Of a stretch of DNA of 40,349 bases, positions 6,835 through 16,186 are shown piece after piece. The first letter of the stretch is position 1, and every line of letters begins with the position of its first letter. The notes below the pieces were generated by a model, which was not told where the DNA came from, did no database searches, and saw only the letters and a program-made list of their open reading frames with translations. The position numbers and the translations under genes are program-made. This DNA is from a virus: positions 1-40,349 of the IMG/VR virus record IMGVR_UViG_3300046336_000236. One strand, given 5' to 3'.

Positions 6835-7022
6835 ATTGAGTCAGTGTGCGATCTCAGGAATCAGATAGTACCCTATCATTATATAAGAAATACGACTACA
6901 GGTAAACCCTAGTAAATAGCTTCCAATAAGGCTTGATATATAGCGTCTGTAGTGAGATGAATGGATGAGCTTGGAATAAATAGTTTTACTTTTGAAATAA
7001 ACTCTATCGCAATAGACTCCTA
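6835..7022. other. Convergent gap without a convincing gene
   Basis: About 190 bp between the plus-strand terminator and the last minus-strand gene. Minus-strand frames stay open in part (one encodes IEFISKVKLF after an in-frame stop, another ends MIGYYLIPEIAHGLNL), but none has both a proper start and a sensible length. I call no gene here. Confidence 0.5.
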
Positions 7023-7211
7023 TTATACTCCAATATTCTTTTTTGCAAGATTTCTTGCGAAGTAGGTGACAATCTCTTGGTTGTTCCAGCGACTCGGCAC
7101 CATCCAAATACTCTTGAGATACTCTACTTTCCCTGATCTGAGTATATCTGTGACAATCAGTCGCTTATTCGTCTCTGGATCATAAAAATGTGCCTGATAT
7201 TTTATTCTCAT
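7023..7211 (-). CDS. Small hypothetical protein
   Basis: 62 residues, beginning MRIKYQAHFYDPETNKRLIV; basic, soluble, no TGA codon. It looks like a small beta-rich domain. It is the last gene of the minus-strand cluster and overlaps the end of the zinc-finger-like gene at 7165. Function unknown. Confidence 0.6.
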   Translation of the reverse strand: MRIKYQAHFYDPETNKRLIVTDILRSGKVEYLKSIWMVPSRWNNQEIVTYFARNLAKKNIGV

Positions 7212-7305
7212 TGGTAGAAATTAGTTGGTAAATAGACTTATCGCTTTCTCAGCATATATGGTTGCGAGACTTGATCTGGTGAGAGCAGAGTTGGCAGTGA
7301 AACAT
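7165..7305 (-). CDS. Small Cys/His protein (zinc-finger-like)
   Basis: 46 residues with CQLCSHQIKSRNHICG near the start, a C-x2-C-x-H...H-x-C arrangement able to bind one zinc ion. TGA encodes two glycines. It starts 3 bp after the cysteine peptidase stop and overlaps the next gene by 47 bp. The small size and the overlap limit confidence. Confidence 0.5.
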
Positions 7306-7307
7306 AG

Positions 7308-7778
7308 CTAGATTATGAGTTTACAAAACTCTGTTACCTTGACGAGATCGTTTGCGTGGAGATTATAGAATCCTTTGTCTCCCCATTGATCACCCCAAGT
7401 GTTCTGGACTCTCAGGAGACGAGTATCTGGATTATATCATACTATCGTACAGTTGTGAGCCCCGATATGTTCATCGAATACTGCTCTATAGGGTGGCTTT
7501 CCTGTCAGATCCCAGTCTACCCCATTCACATTACAAATTAGAGGGATTCAACGGTTTAAAAGGGCTTTTGCCTGTAATCTCGGAACAGCTTCATATCCTT
7601 TGATAAAGCCACGAGCCTTGAAAAACTCGCCTGCCTTGCGATTAGTTAGCATTCCTGCTTTATCCTCATTTATTGCTGATATAACAGCATCACTATCTAT
7701 ATTAGGACTCATAATAGATAGAGCTGTGAGGAATCAGTACCCTTTGCACTCTGGATGTGTACCCTGATTGTAGATCAT
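7308..7778 (-). CDS. Papain-like cysteine peptidase
   Basis: 156 residues. Papain-type motifs appear in order: NQGTHPECKGYGF (oxyanion Gln then catalytic Cys, about residues 5-11), GAHNCTIVGYN (catalytic His), QNTWGDQWGDKGFYNL (catalytic Asn and the WG pair of C1A peptidases). TGA supplies glycines in GYGF and VGYN. There is no signal or propeptide. Lying in a lysis cassette it may cut peptidoglycan stem peptides or host surface proteins; that is inference. A displaced alternative start of the same gene lies at 8450-8518, beyond the NUMOD4-HNH gene. Confidence 0.8.
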
Positions 7779-7798
7779 ATGTTTAAATATTATTTATA

Positions 7799-7826
7799 TT
7801 GCTATTGTATCATATTTCTATATAAT
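7799..7826 (+). promoter_or_regulatory. Promoter for the second NUMOD4-HNH gene
   Basis: TTGCTA (7799-7804), 16-bp spacer, TATAAT (7821-7826), opposite in direction to the surrounding genes. The transcript would start near 7833, at the beginning of a leader related to that at 3073-3140. Confidence 0.7.
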
Positions 7827-7831
7827 GCAAA

Positions 7832-7908
7832 TAGTTATTCGTACTAACTAAGAAATTTTATTTATGCTACTCAGGTACGAACTGGGAAGCAGAAATAAGA
7901 TTTTTTTT
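7832..7908 (+). promoter_or_regulatory. Structured leader related to the one at 3073-3140
   Basis: It contains TTCGTACTAAC, as in the first HNH leader. TTCGTAC pairs with GTACGAA, which sits in the loop of a small hairpin (CTCAG/CTGGG). A second long-range helix pairs AAATTTTATTT with AAATAAGATTT (one G-U), and a T8 tract follows immediately before the ATG at 7909. Two interleaved helices plus a terminal T tract repeat the design of the first leader although most of the sequence differs. Confidence 0.6.
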
Positions 7909-8472
7909 ATGAATGAAATTTGGAAACCAATTTTAGGATACGAGTGATTGTATGAAGTAAGTAATTTATGAAAAGTAAAATCATTAAAATATAGATGAAC
8001 TAATAATGAAAAATTATTAAAATTAACAGCTTCATCTGTTTGATATTATATGATTAGACTTTGTAAAAACAAAATATGAATAAATACAAATGTTCATAGA
8101 ATCGTCGCGGAAAACTTTCTGATAAATTTAGAGCTAAAGAGAACCGTAAATCACAAAAACTGAATTAAAACAGATAACCGAGTAGAAAATCTTGAATGGT
8201 GTACACATAAGGAAAATACTAGGCACGCATTCTCATTATGATTACAAAAATGAATGTTTTGAAAAAATAATCCCAACTTTTGAAAATTTTGAAAGGATCA
8301 TAATAGATCAAAATCTGTTATACAATTTACTAGAGAGTGAGAATTTATACGAGAATGGTGATCTATTTCAGAATGTTCTTTACATCTTTGAATTAGCAGA
8401 ACACTAATAATAAATTGTTGTAAAACTAGACGACATATCTCATCTTGATCTACTTTTGTATATAAAGTTTAG
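7909..8472 (+). CDS. NUMOD4-HNH homing endonuclease
   Basis: 187 residues. NUMOD4 (IWKPILGYEGLYEVSNLGKV), HNH core (VHRIVAENFL ... [20 protein letters not shown]), a Gly/Asn linker and a NUMOD1-like C-terminal repeat (VIQFTREGEFIREWGSI). Many glycines are TGA. It is closely related in layout to the protein at 3146. It lies on the plus strand inside a minus-strand cassette. Its 3' end overlaps the displaced start of the cysteine peptidase gene by 23 bp. Confidence 0.9.
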
Positions 8473-8518
8473 TGCATTGCGATGTCTGTCACGTCTGTTT
8501 TTGATCTAGGATTATCAT
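8450..8518 (-). pseudogene. Displaced 5' fragment of the cysteine peptidase gene
   Basis: 22 codons beginning MIILDQKQTGQTSQCT, which has the Gln...Cys pattern of a papain active site (DQ...QCT), then a few unrelated codons and TAG. The ATG lies 1 bp after the stop of the M23 peptidase gene, the spacing expected for the original start. The intact peptidase at 7308-7778 begins MIYNQGTHPEC, a diverged version of the same segment. I infer that the HNH insertion cut the gene at its active-site codons and left a replacement start downstream. Confidence 0.55.
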
Positions 8519-8519
8519 A

Positions 8520-9158
8520 TTACTTGATTTTATTAATAATAATAGGTATTGCACGAAGGAATGCAATTTCAATTAGAGCCTTTATATTTTTTTCATCGAG
8601 TGATCAATCACCTGCGATAGATTGGAATATGCTGATTCATTCGTTTCCTGGTTTCGCCCTTTCTTCGGCGAGAGTTGCGATATAGTCTGTCATAAGTTGT
8701 ATAAGGTTAGTAGTCCAAAATGGGGTGGGGTCAATAGCTCCGCCGTATCCGTTTCACTTGTTTAGTGTTGCTCCTGTCTTCTGGTCTATCTCACGGATAT
8801 CGAGATGCAAATGAGGAGAGAAGGAGAACCCAGTGTTTCCAGTAAGTCCTATATATTCTCATCGTTTCACATGTCGATCTACTCAGACAAGTTGTGAGCA
8901 GTGTGCCAATATCATCTGATACTTTTTGCCACTTTCTTCCCAGAAGAATAGTATATGATTTCAATAGGCTTTTTTGCTCCATACGAACTTGCAATACCCA
9001 TCGCAAGGGGCATATAGCTCCTTCGGAGTCCTTGCACGATAGTCCTCTCAATTATGACCTTTCCAGCCATATCTTGCATACACCTCTGTACCATTTTGAA
9101 TGAGTTTATTTCAGAATGGTTGAGTCATGAAAACTTCTTTGAGTGGAAATGATAGCAT
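8520..9158 (-). CDS. M23-family (lysostaphin-like) peptidoglycan endopeptidase
   Basis: 212 residues. Zinc-site motifs of M23 peptidases: GHNGEDYRA (H-x3-D), later LAHCSQL and SPHLHLDI (HxH). These enzymes hydrolyse peptide cross-links in peptidoglycan. TGA supplies glycines in HNGED and elsewhere. About 65 further residues at the C-terminus have no known motif. No signal peptide is seen. It starts directly after the TAA of the holin-like gene at 9159, so the two are translationally coupled. It could serve in release or as a virion-associated enzyme. Confidence 0.85.
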
Positions 9159-9659
9159 TTATGCAATAGGATTAGGTTTTTTTTCTTCTTCAGGTGGGAC
9201 AAACGGAGTGTTGGATTGCTCGTCTTTTATCGTATCCATATCTTGTATTGCTTTCTTCTCGGAAGTCTTAAATAGTGCCTCAAATACCCTGTCTATCATA
9301 CCAAATAGCCCATCAGTGACCAGTACTCCAGACTTAAATAATCGCTCGAAGAACTTTTGTCAGATTGGTGCAAGAAGAAATATGAGCAACCAAGTATACG
9401 ACACATCTTGTAGAGTCGACGATAGGGCCTCTACAATGAATATCCCTATAAATGCTCATCATACAGCACCGAATAGTATTTTTGATATCAAATTAGAATC
9501 ATCGTCATGGATTATCGTGAACCAAGCACCGATCATCCCTGATATAATACCGAACAATATCCCCGTACCATATTCGTATACATTCACATTCTGACACAAT
9601 AGGTATTGTGTAAAACTACTATTGCAATCGGTGATGAGCTTTAATGTTTCTCCAGTCAT
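9159..9659 (-). CDS. Holin-like membrane protein
   Basis: 166 residues. Hydrophobic helices at about 33-49 (ILFGIISGMIGAWFTI), 59-77 (ILFGAVGGAFIGIFIV) and 87-100 (TWLLIFLLAPI), then a long soluble tail ending in an acidic, proline-rich stretch (FVPPEEEKKPNPIA). Topology and the position just before an M23 endopeptidase fit a phage holin, though the soluble tail is long. Two consecutive TGA-Gly codons lie in helix 2. Confidence 0.65.
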
Positions 9660-9670
9660 ATTTTTATAGA

Positions 9671-10840
9671 TTATAAGCGCACAAACGAAATGGTACTATT
9701 TCCCGTTGCTCAGTTCAAGATAGTCACGCTTCAGCTTGGTACACTTCTCCCGACGAAGTAATAGTTCTTATCCTCAGTTACAGTAACTACAGTCTCTGCA
9801 GATATCGACTCCCCAGCAGTGCTAGAACCTGCTCTACTCCTCTCTGTCCCTTCCACTACTATCCCTTGGTCGTCCACGATAGCAAACATAGAACCAGTAG
9901 GTGTAACTCCTGAACCATCCGTATAGATATCATATCTGATCTTCCAAGTTCCCTCTCACGGTAGTGAGAATACTCAGTTTGTAGAGCTCACGAATGATGA
10001 TGTATTGAATATCTGTTGGTTTAGTACTACACTTCCATTCACTGCAGGTAGTAGGAGAGTTTCGATTGTAGAGCCTTGTGAGGTGAGTTCTGTATCTATA
10101 GTAGCAACCTTACCCGAGAGTGTGTTGATAGCCCCTGAGAGGGTCGCTACGGTAGCCTTTGACTCGAGAGTATTCACGACTCCTGAGAGTGTATTGATCT
10201 TCGCTCCTTCTTGTGCTATATTACTTGATAGGGTATTGAAGTTATTTGATACGATAGCTTTTGATTCGAAGGTAGCTAGGAGAGTATTGAATGCAACGAG
10301 CTTCGAGTTCAGTTCTGAATTTATCTTTTCGATCTCTGCAAGTTGTTTCTTCGACTCTTCGGGTAGTGAGTTTTCTACCTTTTTAATACGATCTGTGATA
10401 TCCTTGAGGTCGAATGTAGCGCTACCACTATTACTAGGCGAAAGTTCAGATATGAGAGCCTTTGACTCAGGATTGTTGACTATCTCTGCAATCGCTCTGA
10501 TACCTTCAGTGTTCGTGAGTGCAGTGAGAAGGTCGGGATTTGTGGCGAGCTTCGTAACTGTATCTGATAGTGCTATTGCTGTACTCTCTGCACGAGCGAG
10601 CTTTGCCTTGTCGACTTCAGTCTGTACTATAACCTTTATGACACTCTCGAGTTGTTTTGTGTCTACTTTCTCGACAGATGCCTGTGCGGTTGAAGCAATC
10701 TGCATGGCGGAGCGAGTTTCATTTTTGATTTGTACGAGATCAAGATTTGTGATAGCCACCTTATATCAAACAAACGACATAACCCCTGATAGAATTACGA
10801 TATTTATTATAGTGAAAATTGTGTATTTTAGACCATTCAT
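9671..10840 (-). CDS. Membrane-anchored coiled-coil fibre-like protein
   Basis: 389 residues from an ATG that adds an N-terminal membrane segment (LKYTIFTIINIVILSGVMSF). Next come about 240 residues of coiled coil rich in Ala/Glu/Lys with repeats of the type NTLSG, then a beta-rich C-terminal domain (GTWKIRYDIYTDGSGV ... NYYFVGRSVPSGSV) like the tip of trimeric fibres. A TGA-Gly at the coiled-coil/tip boundary would end the protein under the standard code. An anchor plus stalk plus tip suggests a surface-displayed protein of the infected cell or a structural fibre; function unknown. Confidence 0.7.
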
Positions 10841-10932
10841 ATTATTAGTGTAAAAACCAGTCATCAAATATATCCAGAAATGAAACCGATAGCGAATCAG
10901 ATAATATGAGCGATGATTTTAGAAATTAGCAT
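10828..10932 (-). CDS. Tiny single-helix membrane protein
   Basis: 34 residues, almost entirely hydrophobic with glycine spacing (IIGFAIGFISGYIGGLVF), four TGA-Gly codons. Overlaps both neighbours (14 bp with the gene before and 13 bp with the fibre-like gene after). Possibly a holin or lysis accessory; assignment rests only on composition and context. Confidence 0.55.
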
Positions 10933-11023
10933 AAGCGAGAACTATACCAACTTGGTAAGATACTGAAGCGATTGTTCACACTATTACTCAGTATATGAAT
11001 GATTGTTTGATTATTTCGATCAT
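10919..11023 (-). CDS. Tiny single-helix membrane protein
   Basis: 34 residues with a hydrophobic helix (FIYGVIVGTIASVSYQVGIV), two TGA-Gly codons. The stop overlaps the next start region. With the genes at 10828 and 11033 it forms a run of three small membrane proteins between a fibre gene and the holin-like gene. Confidence 0.5.
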
Positions 11024-11032
11024 ATATAAATA

Positions 11033-11230
11033 TTAAAAGTCTCAAAGAGTTACATTATTCGTAGATTCTCCACTAGAGGTAGCGTTTACCTCGAGACTCT
11101 TCGAAATGCTCGTTGGTGCTGGCTCAGGTGTTGGCTCAAAAACTCACTTGATATCACTCATAAAAGTAGACAAAGTGGCTAGGAGTGCACCAAGGATTGA
11201 GACCAGTGCTGTGATCTGTTTGGTAGTCAT
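11033..11230 (-). CDS. Small membrane protein with proline-rich tail
   Basis: 65 residues: one hydrophobic helix at about 6-22 (ITALVSILGALLATLSTFM), then FEPTPEPAPTS and a Ser/Asn-rich tail. Two TGA-Gly codons. Likely a membrane protein of the lysis cluster; function unknown. Confidence 0.6.
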
Positions 11231-11241
11231 AAAAAATAGGG

Positions 11242-11598
11242 TTACTTAGAATAAATTGATACTGCGTAAGCATTTGCTTCACTTTCAGAAGTGAAACGCT
11301 TATCTCCTCGACTTTCGTCAAGTTTTATAGTTCCATTGTCTACATAGACAACTGCGGTCTTTTTCTTTTTCTTGATAGTGACTATGACAATATATATTTT
11401 AGGAAATATTTTTTGCATCATTAGTTCATTAGCTACGATTTGTGCTTTTTGGGTTTCTGATCCATCTAATGGTATAATCTGTCAGTTTTCTATGACAGGG
11501 AAATCAGTAATCTCGATATTTGTATATCTGATCTCGTCATATTCTACTCGTTCTGATCTTATGATTGCTCCATTGAGGAGATAAAGTTTTGTTGGCAT
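11242..11598 (-). CDS. Hypothetical protein downstream of the propeller fibre
   Basis: 118 residues, one TGA-Gly. Alternating polar/hydrophobic pattern, with a basic centre (VTIKKKKKTAVVYVD). It follows the propeller fibre gene by 13 bp and may be a fibre chaperone or accessory protein, as such genes often follow fibre genes; no motif proves it. Confidence 0.6.
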
Positions 11599-11611
11599 TT
11601 TTTATAAAAGA

Positions 11612-13255
11612 TTATGCAATATATATTCCCCACGGACTACTGAATGTTCATCAAGTGGAAGTGATAGAGAATGTAGACATATCCACTATGGATATCGTAT
11701 TCCCTCCAGCATTTGTGATATATCCAGTTGTACCATCAATAGAGAGATATACTGGATTATTAAATCAGGTCAATGTACCTGAAATAGTAGGAGTGGCAGT
11801 TGTAGGGTCTATTTTTAGAATATAGTTTGCACCGATCATCACTGCATATAGAAATCATCCGTACTCTATAAAACTATAAGCGTACCCTCCTGCTGCTACT
11901 GATCCAGTAGATACAAGTGTTGTAGAATTTAATCGATATATTTGATTAGATGCACTTGATGAAACAAATATGAAACCTCAATAGTAGTATATTGCTACTG
12001 TTCAGTTTGTTCAACCTAATACCACACTAGTTGAAGTAATAGACATTGACCCTGCTGGATTGACTTTGATAACAGTTCCTGGTGTACTATTTGATATATA
12101 GATACTAGTTCCATCTGTTGTAATCGATGAAGGCGTAGAAAACCCAGATAAAGTAGCAGTGACAGCAAATGTTGCTATGTCTATTTTTGATAGCGTATTC
12201 GCTCATCTATTTATACAATATAAATCCGTTCATATACGAGTTATTTCTGATGCTTGTGCACCAGTAGATATAGTGGTCACTGTACCTGTAGATATTTCTA
12301 TACGAGATACGCTTCACGCTGAAAAATTAGATGAGTATATAAATCAATTATATGAGTATAGTCCTCGAGGTCAAGATCATACGGTATATGTAGAAAATAC
12401 TGCATAGGTTGTTTTGTCTACTTTTACAACAGACGCAGATCCATTATTTGCAACAAAAATATAATTTTGGAGTGTCGAAAAACTCACACTCACTCCATTG
12501 CTTGTCCCGATTGCATTTGTTGCATACGGAGTAGCAATATATGCTGTATTTGCGGTGAGCCCTGTTGCTGTTGCAGTGATAGGAGATGTCAAAGTAGTAT
12601 CAGAGAATGTGGCCACTACTATTAAAGGGGCAGATGCAAGGGATAGATTCCACCCTGTTGCAGTGATTGTAGACCCGCCATCACTGGTATATGTACCAGA
12701 GAGAGTGACATATGATGATCATATATTTGATGTCGTAGATGTCCCAGCTCATCCCATAACAGGGGTTGTAGTACCTGAAACAGTGCTAGTGATGATATAT
12801 GGGTCAGCTGTAGTCCCTGTCCCTGTTACAGTTACATTTGTACCTGCTGTGACTTTCGTTTCTGATCCGTCATAAGTAGGAATACTTGGCTTATTAGAGA
12901 GATCATTATAATCACCTGTGGTTGCTACTGTTGCAAAAGTCGAAGGAGTATTTGCCAGTTTTGTTTTCTCTGTTGGACTCAAAAGCCCTGCATTTGTAGT
13001 ATCCGCAAGTAAGATAGTTGCATCACTACCTGTGTCAGATTGTACAATTATATCAGTTGGAGAATAGGTTGTGGATAGATTTGTAGATCCCGCAGTAGCA
13101 CCATATACCGTATCAAAATAATCCTCAAATCAGTCTCGTAGTGACTGTACGGTGCTATATCAAATAGCATCTGAGTTTGAGGTATCCGATACGAGTATGT
13201 TGTCGCTGAGTGCTGGTGTGACGAGAGGAACGCCAGTTGGAAAAATTATAGCCAT
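11612..13255 (-). CDS. Tail fibre/receptor-binding protein with YVTN-type beta-propeller
   Basis: 547 residues. N-terminal attachment region (about 1-130) with DLSNKPSIPTYDGSE, common in phage fibres. Then a fibronectin-III/Ig-like domain (about 170-260, GLTANTAYIATPYATNAIG). Then about 280 residues of propeller blades: FVANNGSASVVKVDKTT, FIYSSNFSAGSVSRIEIST, IYISNSTPGTVIKVNP, GYITNAGGNTISIVDMST. Each blade has the x-x-S-I-x-K-I-D type strand seen in YVTN/NHL propellers. Many blade glycines are TGA. Probably at the tail tip, contacting the host surface. The blade count is roughly six or seven by eye. Confidence 0.8.
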
Positions 13256-13259
13256 AGTT

Positions 13260-14129
13260 TTATTTTAGGATTTTTAATATTGTTGTTCATACAAGCCCAC
13301 CACTTCAAGTCACTCGTACATAAAATCATCCGTCAAAGAATCAAATATGTCTATAGTATGTTCATCCTGAACCATCCCATCCATAGGTTATCGTGTCAAC
13401 TGTAGTCCAGGTTGTATTGTCCCGAGATAACTGTATCGCATTAGTTTGTGCGCTTCCTGGATTAAATTGTGGATTGTAGGTGTAGGAGAGATTGGCTCGA
13501 CTAAAATATTGAGAAGATGAAGTGCTATTTGTTGTCGTTATATTTACAACTGTAAGGTCTTGCGTTCAATTTATCTTTGTTGCGAGGACTTTCTTATTAG
13601 ATACGCCATCATTGATAACATAGTACTCAGAACCGCTGATTGAAGTTGCCTCTGTCAGACTCGTGATATCTACTGTTGGATAAAATACTGTTGGCTTGTC
13701 GTCAGCATCAAATCCGACTACTTGCCCTTCGAGTCCCTCTAGGATACTCTCAGTCCCATCCTTTGCGATATATACTCAGTTCTCTGTACTTGTACGAGAG
13801 AGCTTGCTCAGGAACTCTCACGATACTACACACTCTAGGATATCATCAGCGGAGAATGGGAGAGGCTGTTGTACGAGTGCGTTCGTAGAGTCTGTCACTG
13901 GTACTGCCTCGAATGCTCGTATCACTCCTGTACAGGTTGTACCTGTTCTCGCTGTTATGTAGACATTCTCACGACCTGCGAGGACTCCGAGCGTATATTT
14001 GCTGAGTTTCGCTATAAAATTGCTCGTAGGGAGCGTTTCATAAGTTCCTCCGAGTATGATTGTCGTAGAGGATTCTGTGATCGCTGTTGCGAGTACCGCA
14101 TGTCAGTTGTTGGTTTGATTGTATGCCAT
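13260..14129 (-). CDS. Tail/baseplate structural protein
   Basis: 289 residues, Thr/Ser-rich and beta-rich, many TGA-Gly codons. The first half carries ATAITESSTTIILGGTYETL and VYIAKDGTESILEG; the C-terminal half has a beta-sandwich look (QLSRDNTTWTTVDTI ... GGFYVRVTGSGG). It lies between the hub-like protein and the propeller fibre, where siphophages place baseplate upper or fibre-connector proteins. The exact role is not recognisable. Confidence 0.65.
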
Positions 14130-14160
14130 AGTAGAATAATAAAAGTATAATGTGGTGTGT

Positions 14161-15210
14161 CTAGATAATTTTTCTAATTGCTCGTGCAAGTGATGGAAAA
14201 TCTCATATTGCGAGAGTTATTCCGTCCTTGCGCTTCTCTACACGAACTATCGACTTGCCAGTGATAGGAGTCCGAGTATTCAGGGTAGTTATGCGAACAA
14301 GTGGGGTGAAGTCGGCACTTCTCTGTGGTTTGAGTGATATCGCTGTCTCCTCCACTTCGTATCCATACTTCGTCATCAGCTCTGTAGACTTCGTCTGTGC
14401 TGTCGTAGAGTTCTGTATGTCAGAGTCTACCTCTCGTCACTCGTGAACGCCATAGAGAGCCTGTGAGATTGCATCCTGATACGATGATTCCGAGCTTCCA
14501 GTTATCTGATAGTATATCTTATTTCGCATCTCGTCAGTTTTGAGTTTCTTAGATATTGCGATGATCTCCCGATCGAATGTGATATATGTGATAGGCAAGT
14601 CAGTTTCCTTTTTCAGATAGAATATGCCGTCAGCACCAACGAACCATACAAAACCCGAGTTCTCTACTACCTTAGATATAGAGAATAGACAGGTCTCATA
14701 GTCAAACTCTATGCTTGCACTCGTCCCTGTTATGTCGATCGAGTCAGTTGTATAGCGGATGAGGTTGGTTGTGAGTACCTGAGTATCTGAGAGTGTCCCA
14801 TATACCGAGTTGAATGAGTCAATAATCCCCTTCACAATAACTCCAGGGGTCGCATTCTTGGTAAACTTTCGGCTTCCTCCGCTCGTATAGATAACAGAAG
14901 AGAGGCGTGTCGATACTCAGTATATCTCGAGAGCGAGGATATATGCGGTCTGGAACTCAGTGACTCATATACTCGTGATGATCCCCGAGTATGTAGGGGA
15001 TATCTGTCTGTTGTCAGTATTTACCTCACGGATCTCTACAATATCCGAAGGGGAATAATCAGCGAGGTCTCACACTACCGAGAGTGTCATATTCGACTGT
15101 CATCCGTTGATCTCCTCACTAAAAGATATATCAGATACGATATTCTTATTATTGATTTGACTCTTGAATACTCCGAGCCTTGTGTATGTTTTGATTTCGT
15201 AGTTTTTCAT
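14161..15210 (-). CDS. Tail hub/Tal-like protein
   Basis: 349 residues. Position directly after the Dit-like gene, and features such as ISFSEEINGGQSNMTLSV, DYSPSDIVEIREV and SVYGTLSD, fit the N-terminal hub domain of phage Tal or baseplate hub proteins (gp27-like fold), which close the tail tube. It lacks the long C-terminal enzymatic or fibre part of many Tal proteins. The start overlaps the Dit-like stop by one base. Assignment is from gene order plus general pattern. Confidence 0.65.
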
Positions 15211-16184
15211 TACAAGTATACAGGATTATAGACAAAATACGCCTCGAAGTTCGCAGTCCCAGTGAATTCGCACTCATAGACATTCAGCCCTATAGGGAGT
15301 GACATGAATACGCCTGAGAACGGGAGTTCTATGTTATTCTTGGTCACAGTCTTCTCCTCCCAGTTGAAATCTATAATATCTCACGCTACAACAGAGGTTG
15401 TGAGTGTTACATCATACGCCTCTGTATCTATTATAGAGCGAGTCCCTATGCGTATCACGGATACTGCGGTGGTATCTCCTGCGAGTAGGATAATACGAGG
15501 GAGACAATCGGTATCTCAGTCATTGGATATAACCTTGTCAATATTTCAGGTTATCGTATCTATTGTAGTGACTGCATCACCTGTCCAGAGAGGAGAAGTG
15601 ATGAGAAAATCTACTTGTATATTCTCGACAAAGTTATCCAGTTTAGAAAACCGAGGGACAGTGAATCGTGTGACGGTGGCTGTATAGGTTCGTTTTATTC
15701 CTCAGATCGTGAGTATGAAGTTCTTTTCGACTCACTGAGTTTCCTTTTTGAACTCTTGGATGCGAGCGATGAGATCACTATGAGACGAGCCTTGTATGTA
15801 GAACCCTGCTGTTACAGTCTTGTTGCCATATCGCTTGTCTATCACACCTCCACCGTTCGAGAGTGATGATTCCCACGACTCCACATTGATATTAGTAATA
15901 TCGAGAGAGTTCAGGGTCTGCAATCCTATACCTTCTCACTTCTTCTCTACAAGATAGGTCGTGAGTCGGTTGTATATCATCCCTATCTGTACGCTGTTGA
16001 CATCTACTATCTCTGCTGAGTCTACATCTATGAGGAGATTGTCTTCATAGGTGCTATAGGTCACATACTCATTGAGTGCACACAGGCTATTGAGGTCGTA
16101 TCAGTCAAAAGAAAAGTACGTTGCAGTTGTGACAAGGAGCGGATTTGATCCATTGAGTTGTGAGTTGAATTGAAAGTTGTTCAT
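15210..16184 (-). CDS. Distal tail (Dit-like) protein
   Basis: 324 residues placed right after the tape measure gene. The N-terminal half (DITNINVESWESSLSNGGGVIDKRYG ... VTAGFYIQGSSHSDL) and the C-terminal half (LPIGLNVYECEFTGTANFEAYF) match the two-domain pattern of siphophage Dit proteins: an N-terminal ring domain and a galectin-like C-terminal domain. Dit connects the tail tube to the receptor-binding apparatus. Several TGA-Gly codons. Confidence 0.75.
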
Positions 16185-16186
16185 GA

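Noticed and set aside
10005-10853. 282-codon plus-strand ORF opposite the coiled-coil gene
   Set aside because: It is the antisense shadow of the minus-strand gene; its translation is low-complexity Ser/Val/Phe-rich and fits no neighbour.
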